64,000 bases of DNA, taken from Buchnera aphidicola (Hyperomyzus lactucae) (lineage in GTDB: Bacteria > Pseudomonadota > Gammaproteobacteria > Enterobacterales > Enterobacteriaceae). The notes beneath the pieces were generated by a model that was not told where the DNA came from, searched no databases, and worked only from the letters and a program-made list of their open reading frames with translations. The translations under genes and the position numbers were made by a program. Positions 41,994 through 51,043 of this stretch are shown here, in pieces. The DNA is taken from assembly GCF_005081705.1 (NCBI RefSeq), contig NZ_CP034876.1, positions 164,803-228,802 of the forward strand, given 5' to 3'. Every line of letters starts with the position of its first letter. The first letter of the stretch is position 1.

Positions 41994-43283
41994 TTATCTT
42001 TCTAATAAAATTTGTTTTAATTTACTAAAAACAGGATTGATATTATAAGACAATAATGGCAAATCAATTCTTCTTTTTAGCTCATCAGGTAATGAAATAT
42101 GATTTTTTAGTATTCTTTCTACAGTATTTTTAAACTTAGCCGGATGTGCTGTGCCTAAGAATAAACCAAATTCATCTTCTTGTAATTGATCTTTTAATAA
42201 TCGATATGCTATTGCAGCATGTGGTTCAGAAACGTATCCTAATTTCAACAGTTCCTTAAGTGTTTCTTCGGTTGAGTAATCTGATACACTGCCAAATCTG
42301 AGTTCTTTCAAATTCCAACTTTTTCGATAAAATAATTCTTCAATACGACTCCAATTGTTAGGTTGACTAATATCCATAGCATTAGAAATTGTAGAAACAG
42401 TTTTTTTAGGATACCATTTTCCATTATCAAGAAATCTTGGAACTGTATCATTGGCATTAGTGCATGCTATAAATGATTTAATTGGTAAACCAAGAGATTT
42501 AGATAATAATCCGGCAGTTAGATTGCCAAAATTACCACATGGAACTGCTATAACTAAGTTTTTTCTTTGTTTTTCTGAAATCAAAGAAAAAGCCTCGAAA
42601 TAATAACATATTTGTGCTAATAGTCTACTTATATTAATAGAATTGGCAGAATTTAATCCTATTGATTCTTTAAGAATTTTGTCATTAAAAGCTTCTTTTA
42701 CTAATTTTTGACAATCATCAAAACTACCATTGATTGATACAGTTTTAATATTTTTACCTAAAGTACAAAATAGTTTTTCTTGTAATTCGCTAATTTTTCC
42801 TTTTGGATATAAAATAATTACTTGAACATTTTTCATTCCATAAAATGCATGCGCTACTGCAGCTCCTGTATCACCTGATGTGGCGGTTAAAATAGTAACA
42901 GATTCGTTTTTTTTGTTAAATAATAGTATCATTTGAGCCATGAAACGCGCTCCAAAATCTTTAAAAGCCAATGTCGGACCGTGAAATAGTTCGAAACAGT
43001 GTATATTTTCCGTAATTTTAACTGTTAACGGATGTTTAAAATAAAATGCTTTTTTAACATGTTCATGTAGTTTTTCTTTAGATATTTCATTATGAATAAA
43101 TTTAGAGAGTATTTCAGTACTACGAGTAATAAAATCCATTTTTAATATTTTTGACAATTCTGTAGGTGTAATTACAGGTAATTCTACTGGAAAAAATAAT
43201 CCTTGTTGTTTTCCTAAACCTAATTTTACAGCTGTTTCGAAGTTTACTTGTTCGCTATTATCTTTTAAGTTATAAAGTTTCAT
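41994..43283 (-). CDS. thrC: Threonine synthase
   Basis: PLP enzyme making threonine from phosphohomoserine, the last step of the pathway. The PLP lysine is in FHGPTLAFKDFGARFM at about residue 107, with the phosphate-binding ATSGDTGAAVAHAF and VPCGNFGNLTAG also clear. At 429 aa it is full length (428). It is the last gene of thrABC, 4 nt after thrB. Threonine is an essential amino acid for the aphid host, so the operon is part of nutritional provisioning. Confidence 0.97.
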   Translation of the reverse strand: MKLYNLKDNSEQVNFETAVKLGLGKQQGLFFPVELPVITPTELSKILKMDFITRSTEILSKFIHNEISKEKLHEHVKKAFYFKHPLTVKITENIHCFELFHGPTLAFKDFGARFMAQMILLFNKKNESVTILTATSGDTGAAVAHAFYGMKNVQVIILYPKGKISELQEKLFCTLGKNIKTVSINGSFDDCQKLVKEAFNDKILKESIGLNSANSINISRLLAQICYYFEAFSLISEKQRKNLVIAVPCGNFGNLTAGLLSKSLGLPIKSFIACTNANDTVPRFLDNGKWYPKKTVSTISNAMDISQPNNWSRIEELFYRKSWNLKELRFGSVSDYSTEETLKELLKLGYVSEPHAAIAYRLLKDQLQEDEFGLFLGTAHPAKFKNTVERILKNHISLPDELKRRIDLPLLSYNINPVFSKLKQILLER

Positions 43284-43287
43284 TGTT

Positions 43288-44217
43288 TTATCCTATTTTA
43301 CGTGCACCTTGTAAATCTAAAAAACAAATATGAACAAATCCTGTTTTATTTTGTAAATAATTTTCTTTTAACCATAAAGATACTTTTTTAGCAATACTTA
43401 TATTATCGGAAATAGCAAAAATAGCTGGTCCTGAACCAGATATTCCACAGCTTATAGCCCCCATTTTCTTAATTATTTCTTTAGCTTTTAAAAATTTAGG
43501 TAATAATTTAATACGATATGGTTCTGCAATAAAATCTTTCATTAATCTTGCTGCTAAATGAGGTTGTTGACTATATGAGGCATGAATAAAACCAGCTAAA
43601 TAACGACTATGTTTAATACAAATTTCTTTCTTATATGTTTTCGGTAGTATATTTCTTGCTTCTGCAGTAGAAACTTTAATACCTGGCCAAGCTATTATCC
43701 AAAACCAATTTTTAAAAATAGGAATATTTTGGCTTATTACATCAGATTCTTCTAATATTAATTGCAATCCCCCAAGATATGAGGGAGCAACATTATCATA
43801 GTGTATACTTCCTGATATTTCGCCCTCTATTTCCCCCATAAGAAATAATAATTCTTTTTTATTAAAAGGTTTTTTACAAAATTCATTCATAGCAACTAAA
43901 GTGGCGACGACTGAACAAGCACTAGAACCTAATCCTGAACCAATAGGCATATTTTTTTCTAGAATAATAGAAACTGGAATATTTTTTTTTATAGCTTTAC
44001 AAAACTTTAACCAACACTTCCAAATAATATTTTGTTCAGTGTTTTTAGGTAATTTATCCGCAAAAACACCTTTGTTGATCAATTCAAATTCTTTTGATAA
44101 TTTTACTGTGACAAAATCTCCTAATAAGGTGCCATTTATAGGTATAATTGCCGCACCTAAAATATCAAATCCAACTCCAACGTTACCAATAGAAGCTGGT
44201 GCATAAATTTTAATCAT
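43288..44217 (-). CDS. thrB: Homoserine kinase
   Basis: GHMP kinase that phosphorylates homoserine. The ATP-binding loop [20 protein letters not shown] (about residues 89-108), the N-terminal [16 protein letters not shown], and the C-terminal [15 protein letters not shown] are intact. Length is 309 aa (E. coli 310). It sits 17 nt after thrA and 4 nt before thrC, consistent with one transcript. Confidence 0.97.
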   Translation of the reverse strand: MIKIYAPASIGNVGVGFDILGAAIIPINGTLLGDFVTVKLSKEFELINKGVFADKLPKNTEQNIIWKCWLKFCKAIKKNIPVSIILEKNMPIGSGLGSSACSVVATLVAMNEFCKKPFNKKELLFLMGEIEGEISGSIHYDNVAPSYLGGLQLILEESDVISQNIPIFKNWFWIIAWPGIKVSTAEARNILPKTYKKEICIKHSRYLAGFIHASYSQQPHLAARLMKDFIAEPYRIKLLPKFLKAKEIIKKMGAISCGISGSGPAIFAISDNISIAKKVSLWLKENYLQNKTGFVHICFLDLQGARKIG

Positions 44218-44234
44218 TACTATGCTCCTGACGT

Positions 44235-46685
44235 TTATGATAGTGTGCGCAGCAAGTCAGAAAATACTCCAGACGCCGTAACATTGTTTCCGGCACCATA
44301 ACCTCTTAATACAAGGGGAATTGGTTGATAATAATTAGTATAAAATGCTAGTGCATTTTCACCATTTTTAACTTTATACAATGGATCATTAATATTAACG
44401 TCTTCAAGTTTTATAAAACATTTTCCATCCCGTTCTATTGTCGCAATAAATCTTAGTACATTTCCTACATCACGTGCTTTATTAATTCTTTTTAAAAAAT
44501 ACGAATCTAATTCTTTTAGTTTTAATAAAAATATGTCAAAGTTTTTATATTGTTTAAATATTTCTGGTAATAAAGGTTCAATTTTAATATCTTTTAATTC
44601 TATATTATATCCCGATTCACGTGCCAAAATTAGTAATTTTCTAGCAACATCTATCCCGGATAGATCATCACAAGGATTGGGTTCCGTAAAACCTAATTCT
44701 TTAGCTTCTCTAGTAGCCTCTGATAATAAAATACCTTCTTCTAGTCTACCAAAAATAAAAGATAAAGAACCAGATAATATACCTTTAAAACGTAGCAAGG
44801 TATCACCTGTTCTAAATAGATTTTGTAGTGTTTCTATAACTGGTAATCCAGCTCCTACGTTAGTTTCATATAGAAATTTTTTATTTGTTTGAGAAATAGC
44901 ACTTCTAATTTTTTTATAGTAAGTCCATTCACTAGTATTGGCTTTTTTATTTGAAGTGACTACATGAAAATCATGATAAAGAAAGTTTATATATTGATCT
45001 GATAATAGTTGATCAGATGTACAATCTACAATTACTGAATTTGAAAAACAATTTTTTTTGATTAAGTTGTTTAATATTTCATAATTGAATTCTTTACCTA
45101 ATTTTTGAAAATTATTTTTCCAATTAGATAAATTAATAATTTCATTAAAAAATAGTATTTTTTTAGAATTAGCAATAGCACAAATTCTAATTTCTATGTT
45201 TTTTTTATCTAAAAATTCTTTTTGTCTTAATATTTGATTTAGTAGTGTAGTACCAACTCCACCTATTCCAATTAAAAAAACATGAATAATTTTTTTATTG
45301 CAAAATAATCTGTTATGAACATTGCGAACAGCTTGTAAAATATTTTTCGTATCTATAACTAGTGAAATAGAATGTTCTGAAGATCCTTGTGCTATAGCAA
45401 GAATATTAATTTTTGATCTACCTAAAGAAGAAAAAATTTTTGATGCTATATTATGTTTTTTATAAATATTGGAGCCAACTACTGAAAGAATAGATAAACG
45501 ATTTGTTATTCTAAAGGGGTTTAATAACGAATCTTTTAATTCCAATTGAAATTCTTTATTCAATAAATATAGAATTTTTTCAATTTTATTTTCTAAAACA
45601 CAAAAATTAATTTTGTTTTCTGAAGATGATTGAGTAATTAATAATATTTTAATATTATCTCTTGATAATACAGTAAATATGCGTGGAATTATATTGCCTA
45701 CATCTTTTATATAATATCCGGATATATTAAACATTGCTATATTATCAAGATGAGTGACACCTTTTAAAAATTTTTTTTCAGAATTATTTTTTTGACAAAT
45801 TAAAGTTCCGATGGATTGAATATTTTCAGTATTCTTAATAAAACACGGAATATTAAATTGAGAAATGGGTTCTATAGTGCGAGGGTGTAAAACTTTAGCT
45901 CCAAAATAAGATAGTTCCATAGCTTCTTGATATGATATCGATTTTAATAAATGAGCATTAGAAACTTGTCTTGGATCACAAGTAAAAACTCCATCAACAT
46001 CTGTCCAAATTTCACAGCAATTTGCATTTAAACAAGCAGCTAATACTGCAGCAGAATAGTCAGAACCATTACGTCCTAACACTACTAATTCTTTTTCTTC
46101 GTTACCACAAATAAAACCAGCCATTAAAATAATAGAATCTTTATCAAAATGTATATTATTAATGCGTTTTTTAGATGCGGATATATCAACACTAGAATCT
46201 AGGTAATTGTCACCTATGGATAAAAAAGTTTCAACGGGATTAATAACAGTAACTTTATGATTTTTTGATTGTAAAATACTTTTCATTATAAAAACTGAAA
46301 GTATTTCTCCACGAGAAATTATAATGGCACGGATACTATCCGGACATTGTTTTAATAATGCTATTCCATGTACTATATTTTTCAATTCATCAAACTCTGT
46401 TTTTATTTTTTTTTCTATTTTTTGATAAGGAAAATTAGATTGTATATTTGAAAGATCGTTTATTAATTGAATGAATATAGTTTCTGCAATTTTTATTGTT
46501 TCTAAAATTTCATCGTTTTTAATTGTTTTTTCTATAATAGTAACTAAATAATTAGTAATTTTAGCAGGTGCAGAAAGTACTACTGCAATTTGATCAGTTT
46601 GAATATTTTTTTCTATAATATTTGATACGTGCAAAAATTTTTCTGCATTAGCTAGTGAAGTACCACCAAACTTTAATAGTTTCAT
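44235..46685 (-). CDS. thrA: Bifunctional aspartokinase I / homoserine dehydrogenase I
   Basis: Catalyses the first and third steps from aspartate towards threonine. The N-terminal aspartokinase shows [15 protein letters not shown] at residue 3 onward and [15 protein letters not shown] near 208. A central regulatory part (about 310-460) carries ACT-like segments. The homoserine dehydrogenase domain begins at about 470 with [16 protein letters not shown] and includes TNKKANTS and the [12 protein letters not shown] region. At 816 aa it is nearly full length (820). A GAGGA site (46697-46701) lies 11 nt upstream, and immediately above that is the attenuator-like leader. Confidence 0.97.
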   Translation of the reverse strand: MKLLKFGGTSLANAEKFLHVSNIIEKNIQTDQIAVVLSAPAKITNYLVTIIEKTIKNDEILETIKIAETIFIQLINDLSNIQSNFPYQKIEKKIKTEFDELKNIVHGIALLKQCPDSIRAIIISRGEILSVFIMKSILQSKNHKVTVINPVETFLSIGDNYLDSSVDISASKKRINNIHFDKDSIILMAGFICGNEEKELVVLGRNGSDYSAAVLAACLNANCCEIWTDVDGVFTCDPRQVSNAHLLKSISYQEAMELSYFGAKVLHPRTIEPISQFNIPCFIKNTENIQSIGTLICQKNNSEKKFLKGVTHLDNIAMFNISGYYIKDVGNIIPRIFTVLSRDNIKILLITQSSSENKINFCVLENKIEKILYLLNKEFQLELKDSLLNPFRITNRLSILSVVGSNIYKKHNIASKIFSSLGRSKINILAIAQGSSEHSISLVIDTKNILQAVRNVHNRLFCNKKIIHVFLIGIGGVGTTLLNQILRQKEFLDKKNIEIRICAIANSKKILFFNEIINLSNWKNNFQKLGKEFNYEILNNLIKKNCFSNSVIVDCTSDQLLSDQYINFLYHDFHVVTSNKKANTSEWTYYKKIRSAISQTNKKFLYETNVGAGLPVIETLQNLFRTGDTLLRFKGILSGSLSFIFGRLEEGILLSEATREAKELGFTEPNPCDDLSGIDVARKLLILARESGYNIELKDIKIEPLLPEIFKQYKNFDIFLLKLKELDSYFLKRINKARDVGNVLRFIATIERDGKCFIKLEDVNINDPLYKVKNGENALAFYTNYYQPIPLVLRGYGAGNNVTASGVFSDLLRTLS

Positions 46686-46714
46686 ACTTTATAATTCCTC
46701 ATATTTATGTCATA

Positions 46715-46750
46715 AAAAACCCGCCCTAAGTTTATGAGCGGGTTTTTTTA
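46715..46750 (-). terminator. Attenuator-type terminator in the thr leader
   Basis: On the - strand a stem with core CCCGC (46743-46739) / GCGGG (46725-46721), extended by an A/T run, is followed by six T and lies only 30 nt before the thrA start. The gene further upstream (hpt) points away, so the only transcript it could stop is the thr operon's own. Five G-C pairs make it the most G+C-rich hairpin of the intergenic regions. The same position is held by the thrL attenuator in E. coli. Confidence 0.7.
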
Positions 46751-46777
46751 AAAAAAATAATTTTTGCCCACATCATG
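46735..46777 (-). promoter_or_regulatory. Candidate antiterminator pairing in the thr leader
   Basis: AUGAUGUGGG (46777-46768) can pair with CCCGCUCAU (46743-46735): nine base pairs including one G-U, with a single bulged U (46773). The second segment includes the 5' arm of the terminator, so the two structures exclude each other. This is the arrangement expected for transcription attenuation. Confidence 0.5.
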
Positions 46778-46832
46778 ACTAGTTATAATAATTAGAATAG
46801 CTATTCTAGTGAAGAGGCTATAAATAGACATT
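46749..46832 (-). CDS. thrL: Candidate thr leader peptide (27 aa)
   Basis: A small frame from ATG 46832 to TAA at 46751-46749 encodes 27 residues including RIAILIIIT, so six Ile and two Thr codons are clustered just upstream of the antiterminator segment. Isoleucine and threonine are the two amino acids that control the E. coli thr leader. Against it: no clear ribosome-binding site is seen, Ile codons are favoured by A+T richness, and the peptide itself does not resemble E. coli ThrL. The stop codon is close to the terminator, unlike the classic layout. The symbol is by analogy only. Confidence 0.35.
46794..46809. repeat. Perfect 16-nt palindrome in the thr leader
   Basis: TAGAATAGCTATTCTA is its own reverse complement. 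It lies inside the candidate leader ORF, over its first Ile codons. It could form a small RNA hairpin, or be an operator-like dyad for a DNA-binding protein. Confidence 0.6.
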
Positions 46833-46879
46833 AATATTTTTTATCAAAATACTTTAAAGTAATAATTTTGTTGATTTTA

Positions 46880-46910
46880 TCATAAATTAGGTATATTTAT
46901 ATTTCTCAAA
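46880..46910 (-). promoter_or_regulatory. Possible thr operon promoter
   Basis: On the - strand TTGAGA (46910-46905) and TATGAT (46885-46880) are separated by 19 nt, giving a transcript starting about 40 nt before the candidate leader ORF. The match is weak and the spacing long, so this is a suggestion only. Confidence 0.25.
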
Positions 46911-47105
46911 ATGATTATTAATTTTCAATCAATTAATTTTTATAACATAATGATCATTATTAGTGCAATAGCAAAAAAAATAAATATTTTTTTTATTGTA
47001 TATTAGAATGTAGTTCTTAACTATACTGTATATTTTTAAAAAAGATCAGTTTATTATTTTAAATTTTAATATTGTTTAATTAACATGAAGCATCTAGATA
47101 ATATT

Positions 47106-47642
47106 ATGAATCATACTATTAAAGCTATCATTTCTGAACAAGAACTTGATACCCGTGTTCGAGAATTAGGTCAAGAAATTACTCAAAAATATAAAAACAG
47201 TAAAAATAAAATGATATTAGTTGCTTTACTACGTGGTTCTTTTGTTTTTATAGCAGATTTATGTCGTAGAATTGAAATTAAACATGAAGTAGATTTTATG
47301 ACTACTTCGAGTTATGGAAGGGGTATAATATCTAGTGGTGATGTAAAAATTATAAAAGATTTAGATGTAGATATTTATAATAAAAATGTTTTAATCGTAG
47401 AAGATATCATTGATTCAGGGAAAACCTTAAGTAAGGTATTGGGGATTTTAAAACTTAGAAACCCAAAGTCATTATCAATTTGTACTCTTCTAGATAAACC
47501 AGAGTGTCGTGAAGTTGATATTAGTGTTGATTTTATAGGATTTTCTATTTCAGATGATTTTTTTATAGTAGGTTATGGTATTGATTATGCTCAATCTTAT
47601 CGATATTTACCATATATAGGAAAAGTGATTTTTAAGAAATAA
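47106..47642 (+). CDS. hpt: Hypoxanthine phosphoribosyltransferase
   Basis: Purine salvage: hypoxanthine (and guanine) plus PRPP to the nucleotide, using the PRPP supplied by PrsA. The PRPP motif [14 protein letters not shown] is at about residues 97-110, and [12 protein letters not shown] and the TTSSYG flexible loop are also present. I prefer the ATG at 47106 ([14 protein letters not shown]): it aligns with the E. coli start MKHTVEVMIPEAEI and gives exactly 178 aa, the same length. An ATG at 47085 would add seven residues. Neither has a strong ribosome-binding site. Confidence 0.94.
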   Translation: MNHTIKAIISEQELDTRVRELGQEITQKYKNSKNKMILVALLRGSFVFIADLCRRIEIKHEVDFMTTSSYGRGIISSGDVKIIKDLDVDIYNKNVLIVEDIIDSGKTLSKVLGILKLRNPKSLSICTLLDKPECREVDISVDFIGFSISDDFFIVGYGIDYAQSYRYLPYIGKVIFKK

Positions 47643-47648
47643 AATGTT

Positions 47649-48509
47649 TTATATGGTTGAAAATATTTTTTTATTATCAAGTAAACGAGTTTTTCCTAAC
47701 CATACAGATGCAATAAGAATTATGTTTTTACTATTTTTAGATGGAGTTTTTAATGTACGACAATCATATATATTAAATATGTCAATAGAAAATCCTTTTT
47801 TTATTAATAAATTTTTAGATAAATTAATAATTTCTTGTCTAATACTATTATCTTCTTTAATCAGGTTTTCACATGTTTTTTTTATAATTTTATATAAATA
47901 AGGTGCTATTTTCTTTTCTTTAGAATTTAAATTGTTATTTCTTGAACTTAGAGCAAGTCCATTTTTTAGTCTTATTGTAGGTAAACTGATTATTTGTATC
48001 ATATAATTTAATTCTTTCACAAGAATTTTGATTATTAATAGTTGTTGATAATCTTTTTCTCCAAAAAAAGAAAAATCTGGTTGTATTAAGTTAAATAATT
48101 TCGAAATAATTGTTGTAACACCTTTAAAATGTCCAGGTCTTGCTGCTCCTTCTAAAATATTGGATAATTTTGGTACTTCAACAAATGTTTGATTTTTTAT
48201 ATCGTTCGGATAAATATCATTAATATTAGGAGAAAAAACAATATCTACATTATATTGTTTTAATATTTCACAATCTTCCTTGAAAGTTCTAGGGTATTTT
48301 TTTAGATCCAATAAGCAATTAAATTGCATTGGATTAACAAAAATACTTACTATGACGATATCTGAATATTTTTGTGCTAATAAAATTAGTTTTATATGGC
48401 CATCATGTAAATTCCCCATTGTTGGTACTAGCCCTATTTTTTTATCAGTTTTTTTGATAAGTATTATTTCTTTTCGTAAAATATGAATTTTGTTAATTAT
48501 ATACACCAT
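47649..48509 (-). CDS. panC: Pantothenate synthetase
   Basis: Joins pantoate and beta-alanine with ATP to make pantothenate. VPTMGNLHDGHIKL carries the HxGH nucleotide motif, and VSIFVNPMQFN, GEKDYQQL and ALSSRNNNL follow; length about 286 aa (283). The start is uncertain. ATG 48509 is only 2 nt from the GGAG site, while GTG 48506 is 5 nt from it and gives MYIINKIHILR, which aligns residue for residue with E. coli MLIIETLPLLR. It is convergent with hpt (6-nt gap) and follows panB by 13-14 nt. panD is not in the window. Confidence 0.94.
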   Translation of the reverse strand: MVYIINKIHILRKEIILIKKTDKKIGLVPTMGNLHDGHIKLILLAQKYSDIVIVSIFVNPMQFNCLLDLKKYPRTFKEDCEILKQYNVDIVFSPNINDIYPNDIKNQTFVEVPKLSNILEGAARPGHFKGVTTIISKLFNLIQPDFSFFGEKDYQQLLIIKILVKELNYMIQIISLPTIRLKNGLALSSRNNNLNSKEKKIAPYLYKIIKKTCENLIKEDNSIRQEIINLSKNLLIKKGFSIDIFNIYDCRTLKTPSKNSKNIILIASVWLGKTRLLDNKKIFSTI

Positions 48510-48522
48510 CACTCCAATAATT

Positions 48523-49314
48523 TTAAAAACAATGTTTCATGTGAGGATAAATACCTTGTTTAACCTCATTTATGTATTTTTGAACAGCTTCTTGAATACT
48601 ATTGCTTTCAGCAAGAAAGTTTTTTACAAAAGTGGGTTTTTCTCCTTCGGTAATACCCAATAAATCTTGCATAACAAGAATTTGTCCATCAGTGTATTTA
48701 CCTGCTCCTATTCCAATAACTGGAATAGATAAATTTTCAGTTATTTTTTTTGCTAATTTTTCTGGGATACATTCTACTACAAGCATTTTAATCCCGGCTT
48801 CTTCTAATAACAATGCTTCATCTATTAATTTATTTGCTTCATTATCATTCTTTCCTTGAATTTTGTAACCGCTTAAATAATTAACAGATTGAGGCGTCAA
48901 ACCTATATGACCACACACTAGTATAGATCTGCTAGATAATTCTTTAATAATGGGAATCAACCATTTACCACCTTCTAATTTTACCATATTTGCACCAGAT
49001 CTCATAACTTTTGCTGTATTTTTAAGCGTTGTTATAGTGTCAAAATAAGACATAAAAGGTAAATCAGATACTAAAAAGGTATTTGGAGCTCCTTTTCTAA
49101 CTGATTTAGTGTGATATTCAATATCTTTAATTTTTACTGGTATTGTAGAGCTATGACCTTGTATAGTCATACCAAGAGAATCCCCTACAAGAATAACAGG
49201 AATACCTTGATTGAAAAATAGTCTAGCAAAGCTAAAATCATAAGCTGTAATAGCTGCGATTTTTTTTTTGTTTTTTTTCCAATCTTCTAATTGAGCAATA
49301 GTTATATCTGGCAT
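48523..49314 (-). CDS. panB: 3-methyl-2-oxobutanoate hydroxymethyltransferase
   Basis: First committed step of pantothenate synthesis, using 5,10-methylene-tetrahydrofolate. Conserved elements are [24 protein letters not shown] (metal and substrate binding), [21 protein letters not shown] and [22 protein letters not shown]. The length is 263 aa (264). It is upstream of panC on the - strand and presumably cotranscribed. Confidence 0.97.
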   Translation of the reverse strand: MPDITIAQLEDWKKNKKKIAAITAYDFSFARLFFNQGIPVILVGDSLGMTIQGHSSTIPVKIKDIEYHTKSVRKGAPNTFLVSDLPFMSYFDTITTLKNTAKVMRSGANMVKLEGGKWLIPIIKELSSRSILVCGHIGLTPQSVNYLSGYKIQGKNDNEANKLIDEALLLEEAGIKMLVVECIPEKLAKKITENLSIPVIGIGAGKYTDGQILVMQDLLGITEGEKPTFVKNFLAESNSIQEAVQKYINEVKQGIYPHMKHCF

Positions 49315-49361
49315 ATTTACCTCAAGTAATTTTACTATTAAAATAATATATTAAAATAAGA

Positions 49362-49404
49362 AAGGATACTCGAAGTAATTTTTTTGAATTCATCGAATAT
49401 CCTT
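49362..49404 (-). terminator. Terminator downstream of dksA
   Basis: AAGGATACTCGA (49362-49373) and TCGAATATCCTT (49393-49404) form a 12-bp stem. The single mismatch is C-A on the + strand but an allowed G-U on the - strand, so the - strand transcript (dksA) folds better. TCTTATTTT follows on that strand. Confidence 0.55.
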
Positions 49405-49428
49405 ATTTAAGAATTTTAATCTATAAAA

Positions 49429-49884
49429 CTAACCAGTCATTTGTTTTTCTCTAATTTCTGCTAACGTTTTACAATCAATACAGAGATTAGCAGTAGGTCT
49501 AGCTTCTAGACGACGAATCCCAATTTCAATCCCACAAGAATTACAGTAACCAAATTTTTTTTCTTGAATTTTTTTTAAAGTTATTTCAATTTTTTTAATT
49601 AATTTACGACTTCTATCACGATTTCTTAATTCTAAACTAAATTCCTCTTCTTGAGTGGCTCTATCAATAGGATCTGGAAAATTAGTAGCTTTCTCTTGCA
49701 TATAGAGTAAAGTATGATTGATTTCATTTTTTAATTGATTCTTCCATGTCTTGAGAATTTTGTGAAAATGTAATATTTGATCGTGATTCATGTATTTTTC
49801 ATCTATTTTCTTTTGATAAGGTTTTAGACCGGCAATAGCAAGAACGTTTAAAGATGAAGTTTTTTTATTTTTTTCCTTTTCCAT
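49429..49884 (-). CDS. dksA: RNA polymerase-binding transcription factor DksA
   Basis: Binds the RNA polymerase secondary channel and, with ppGpp, adjusts rRNA and amino-acid promoters. The start at ATG 49884 (MEKEKNKK) has GGAGA 6 nt upstream and gives 151 aa, as in E. coli. The coiled coil with the [11 protein letters not shown] tip is followed by the zinc finger [25 protein letters not shown], whose four cysteines are intact (given here only as family evidence at about residues 114-138). It is one of few global regulators left in such genomes, and it could act on the thr promoter nearby. Confidence 0.96.
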   Translation of the reverse strand: MEKEKNKKTSSLNVLAIAGLKPYQKKIDEKYMNHDQILHFHKILKTWKNQLKNEINHTLLYMQEKATNFPDPIDRATQEEEFSLELRNRDRSRKLIKKIEITLKKIQEKKFGYCNSCGIEIGIRRLEARPTANLCIDCKTLAEIREKQMTG

Positions 49885-50186
49885 ATATATCTCCAAAATC
49901 ACATTATGTCTAAATCTTTAATAAAAAGACATTTATTATGTTTTTGTATAATTGTAAATTTAGAAAAATATTTTAAGATAAATTATATTAATATTTTTAA
50001 AAAATTTTTATACTTAAATAAAAAATTTTAGATAATTTTTATCAAGAATAATTTATATATATATATATATCATATATGTGATGTTTTTTTATTTCAAACA
50101 CAAGGCAATTATTATAGTAAATAATTTTAACATAAACTATAGTTAAATATATTTTTTATCAATATCTACAATAGGATTCTTATGAA
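49885..50186. other. Divergent spacer dksA/truA with a TA microsatellite
   Basis: About 300 nt without a gene. A (TA)n run of about 17 nt at 50053-50070 is the only regular feature. AGGA at 50173-50176 is the truA ribosome-binding site. I cannot assign promoters with confidence. Confidence 0.5.
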
Positions 50187-50996
50187 ATGGTAAAAAAAGA
50201 CATTAAAAGATTTGCTTTAGGAATTGAATACGATGGAAGTTTTTATCATGGATGGCAACGTCAAAAAAAAGTACCTAGTATTCAAGAGGAAATAGAAAAA
50301 GCTTTATCTATAATTGCAAATCATAGTATTAATATAACATGTGCAGGTCGAACTGATGCTGGAGTGCATAGTATAGGACAAGTAGTTCATTTTAATACTA
50401 CAGCAGTACGAACAAAATTATCTTGGACAATGGGAACTAATAGTTATTTGTCTCAATATATTTCTGTAATATGGGTAAAAAAAGTTCCGCAATCTTTTCA
50501 TGCTCGATACAGCGCTATAGCTCGTTCTTATCGTTATATTATATATAATAATAGTATTCGTTCTGCTATTTTTCAGAACAAAACAAATCATGTTTATAAA
50601 AAATTAGACGTGAGTAAAATGCAATTTGAAGCTCAATTTCTATTAGGAGAACATGATTTTACATCCTTTCGAGCGCTTGGTTGTCAATCTCATTCTCCTT
50701 GGAGAAAAATTACAAAATTGAATATTTTTCGTTTCAAGCATTGGGTAATAATTGATATTGTTGCTAACTCTTTTTTACATCATATGGTCAGAAATATTGT
50801 TGGATCTTTAATTGAAATTGGGGTTTCTAAAAAAAAAGAATTTTGGATTCAAGAATTATTACAAAAAAAAGATAGAAATTATGCAGGGGCTACTGCTCCA
50901 GCTAAAGGTTTGTATTTAATATTTGTAGAATATCCCTTGCACTTTAATTTACCTAATAAAAATATAGTTCTTTTTTCAAAAAACAGTAAAAATTAA
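50187..50996 (+). CDS. truA: tRNA pseudouridine(38-40) synthase
   Basis: Modifies U38-U40 in the anticodon stem of many tRNAs. The catalytic aspartate is in [15 protein letters not shown] at about residue 60. [28 protein letters not shown] and [13 protein letters not shown] are the other family motifs. Length is 269 aa (270). It is followed by the mrcB pseudogene rather than by the dedA/accD neighbours seen in E. coli. Confidence 0.97.
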   Translation: MVKKDIKRFALGIEYDGSFYHGWQRQKKVPSIQEEIEKALSIIANHSINITCAGRTDAGVHSIGQVVHFNTTAVRTKLSWTMGTNSYLSQYISVIWVKKVPQSFHARYSAIARSYRYIIYNNSIRSAIFQNKTNHVYKKLDVSKMQFEAQFLLGEHDFTSFRALGCQSHSPWRKITKLNIFRFKHWVIIDIVANSFLHHMVRNIVGSLIEIGVSKKKEFWIQELLQKKDRNYAGATAPAKGLYLIFVEYPLHFNLPNKNIVLFSKNSKN

Positions 50997-51043
50997 ATTG
51001 TTTTTTATAAGTCAAATTGATTAAAAAAATTATAGGTTTTTAA

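Noticed and set aside
46948..46961. ATAATGATCATTAT palindrome between thrA and hpt as an operator
   Set aside because: A 14-nt, nearly all A/T palindrome is expected by chance at this composition and has no supporting partner.
47644..47901. Open frame on the + strand after hpt
   Set aside because: Antisense to the C-terminal part of panC; no independent evidence.
50053..50070. (TA)n run as a regulatory or recombination site
   Set aside because: Simple dinucleotide repeats of this length are expected in DNA this rich in A and T.
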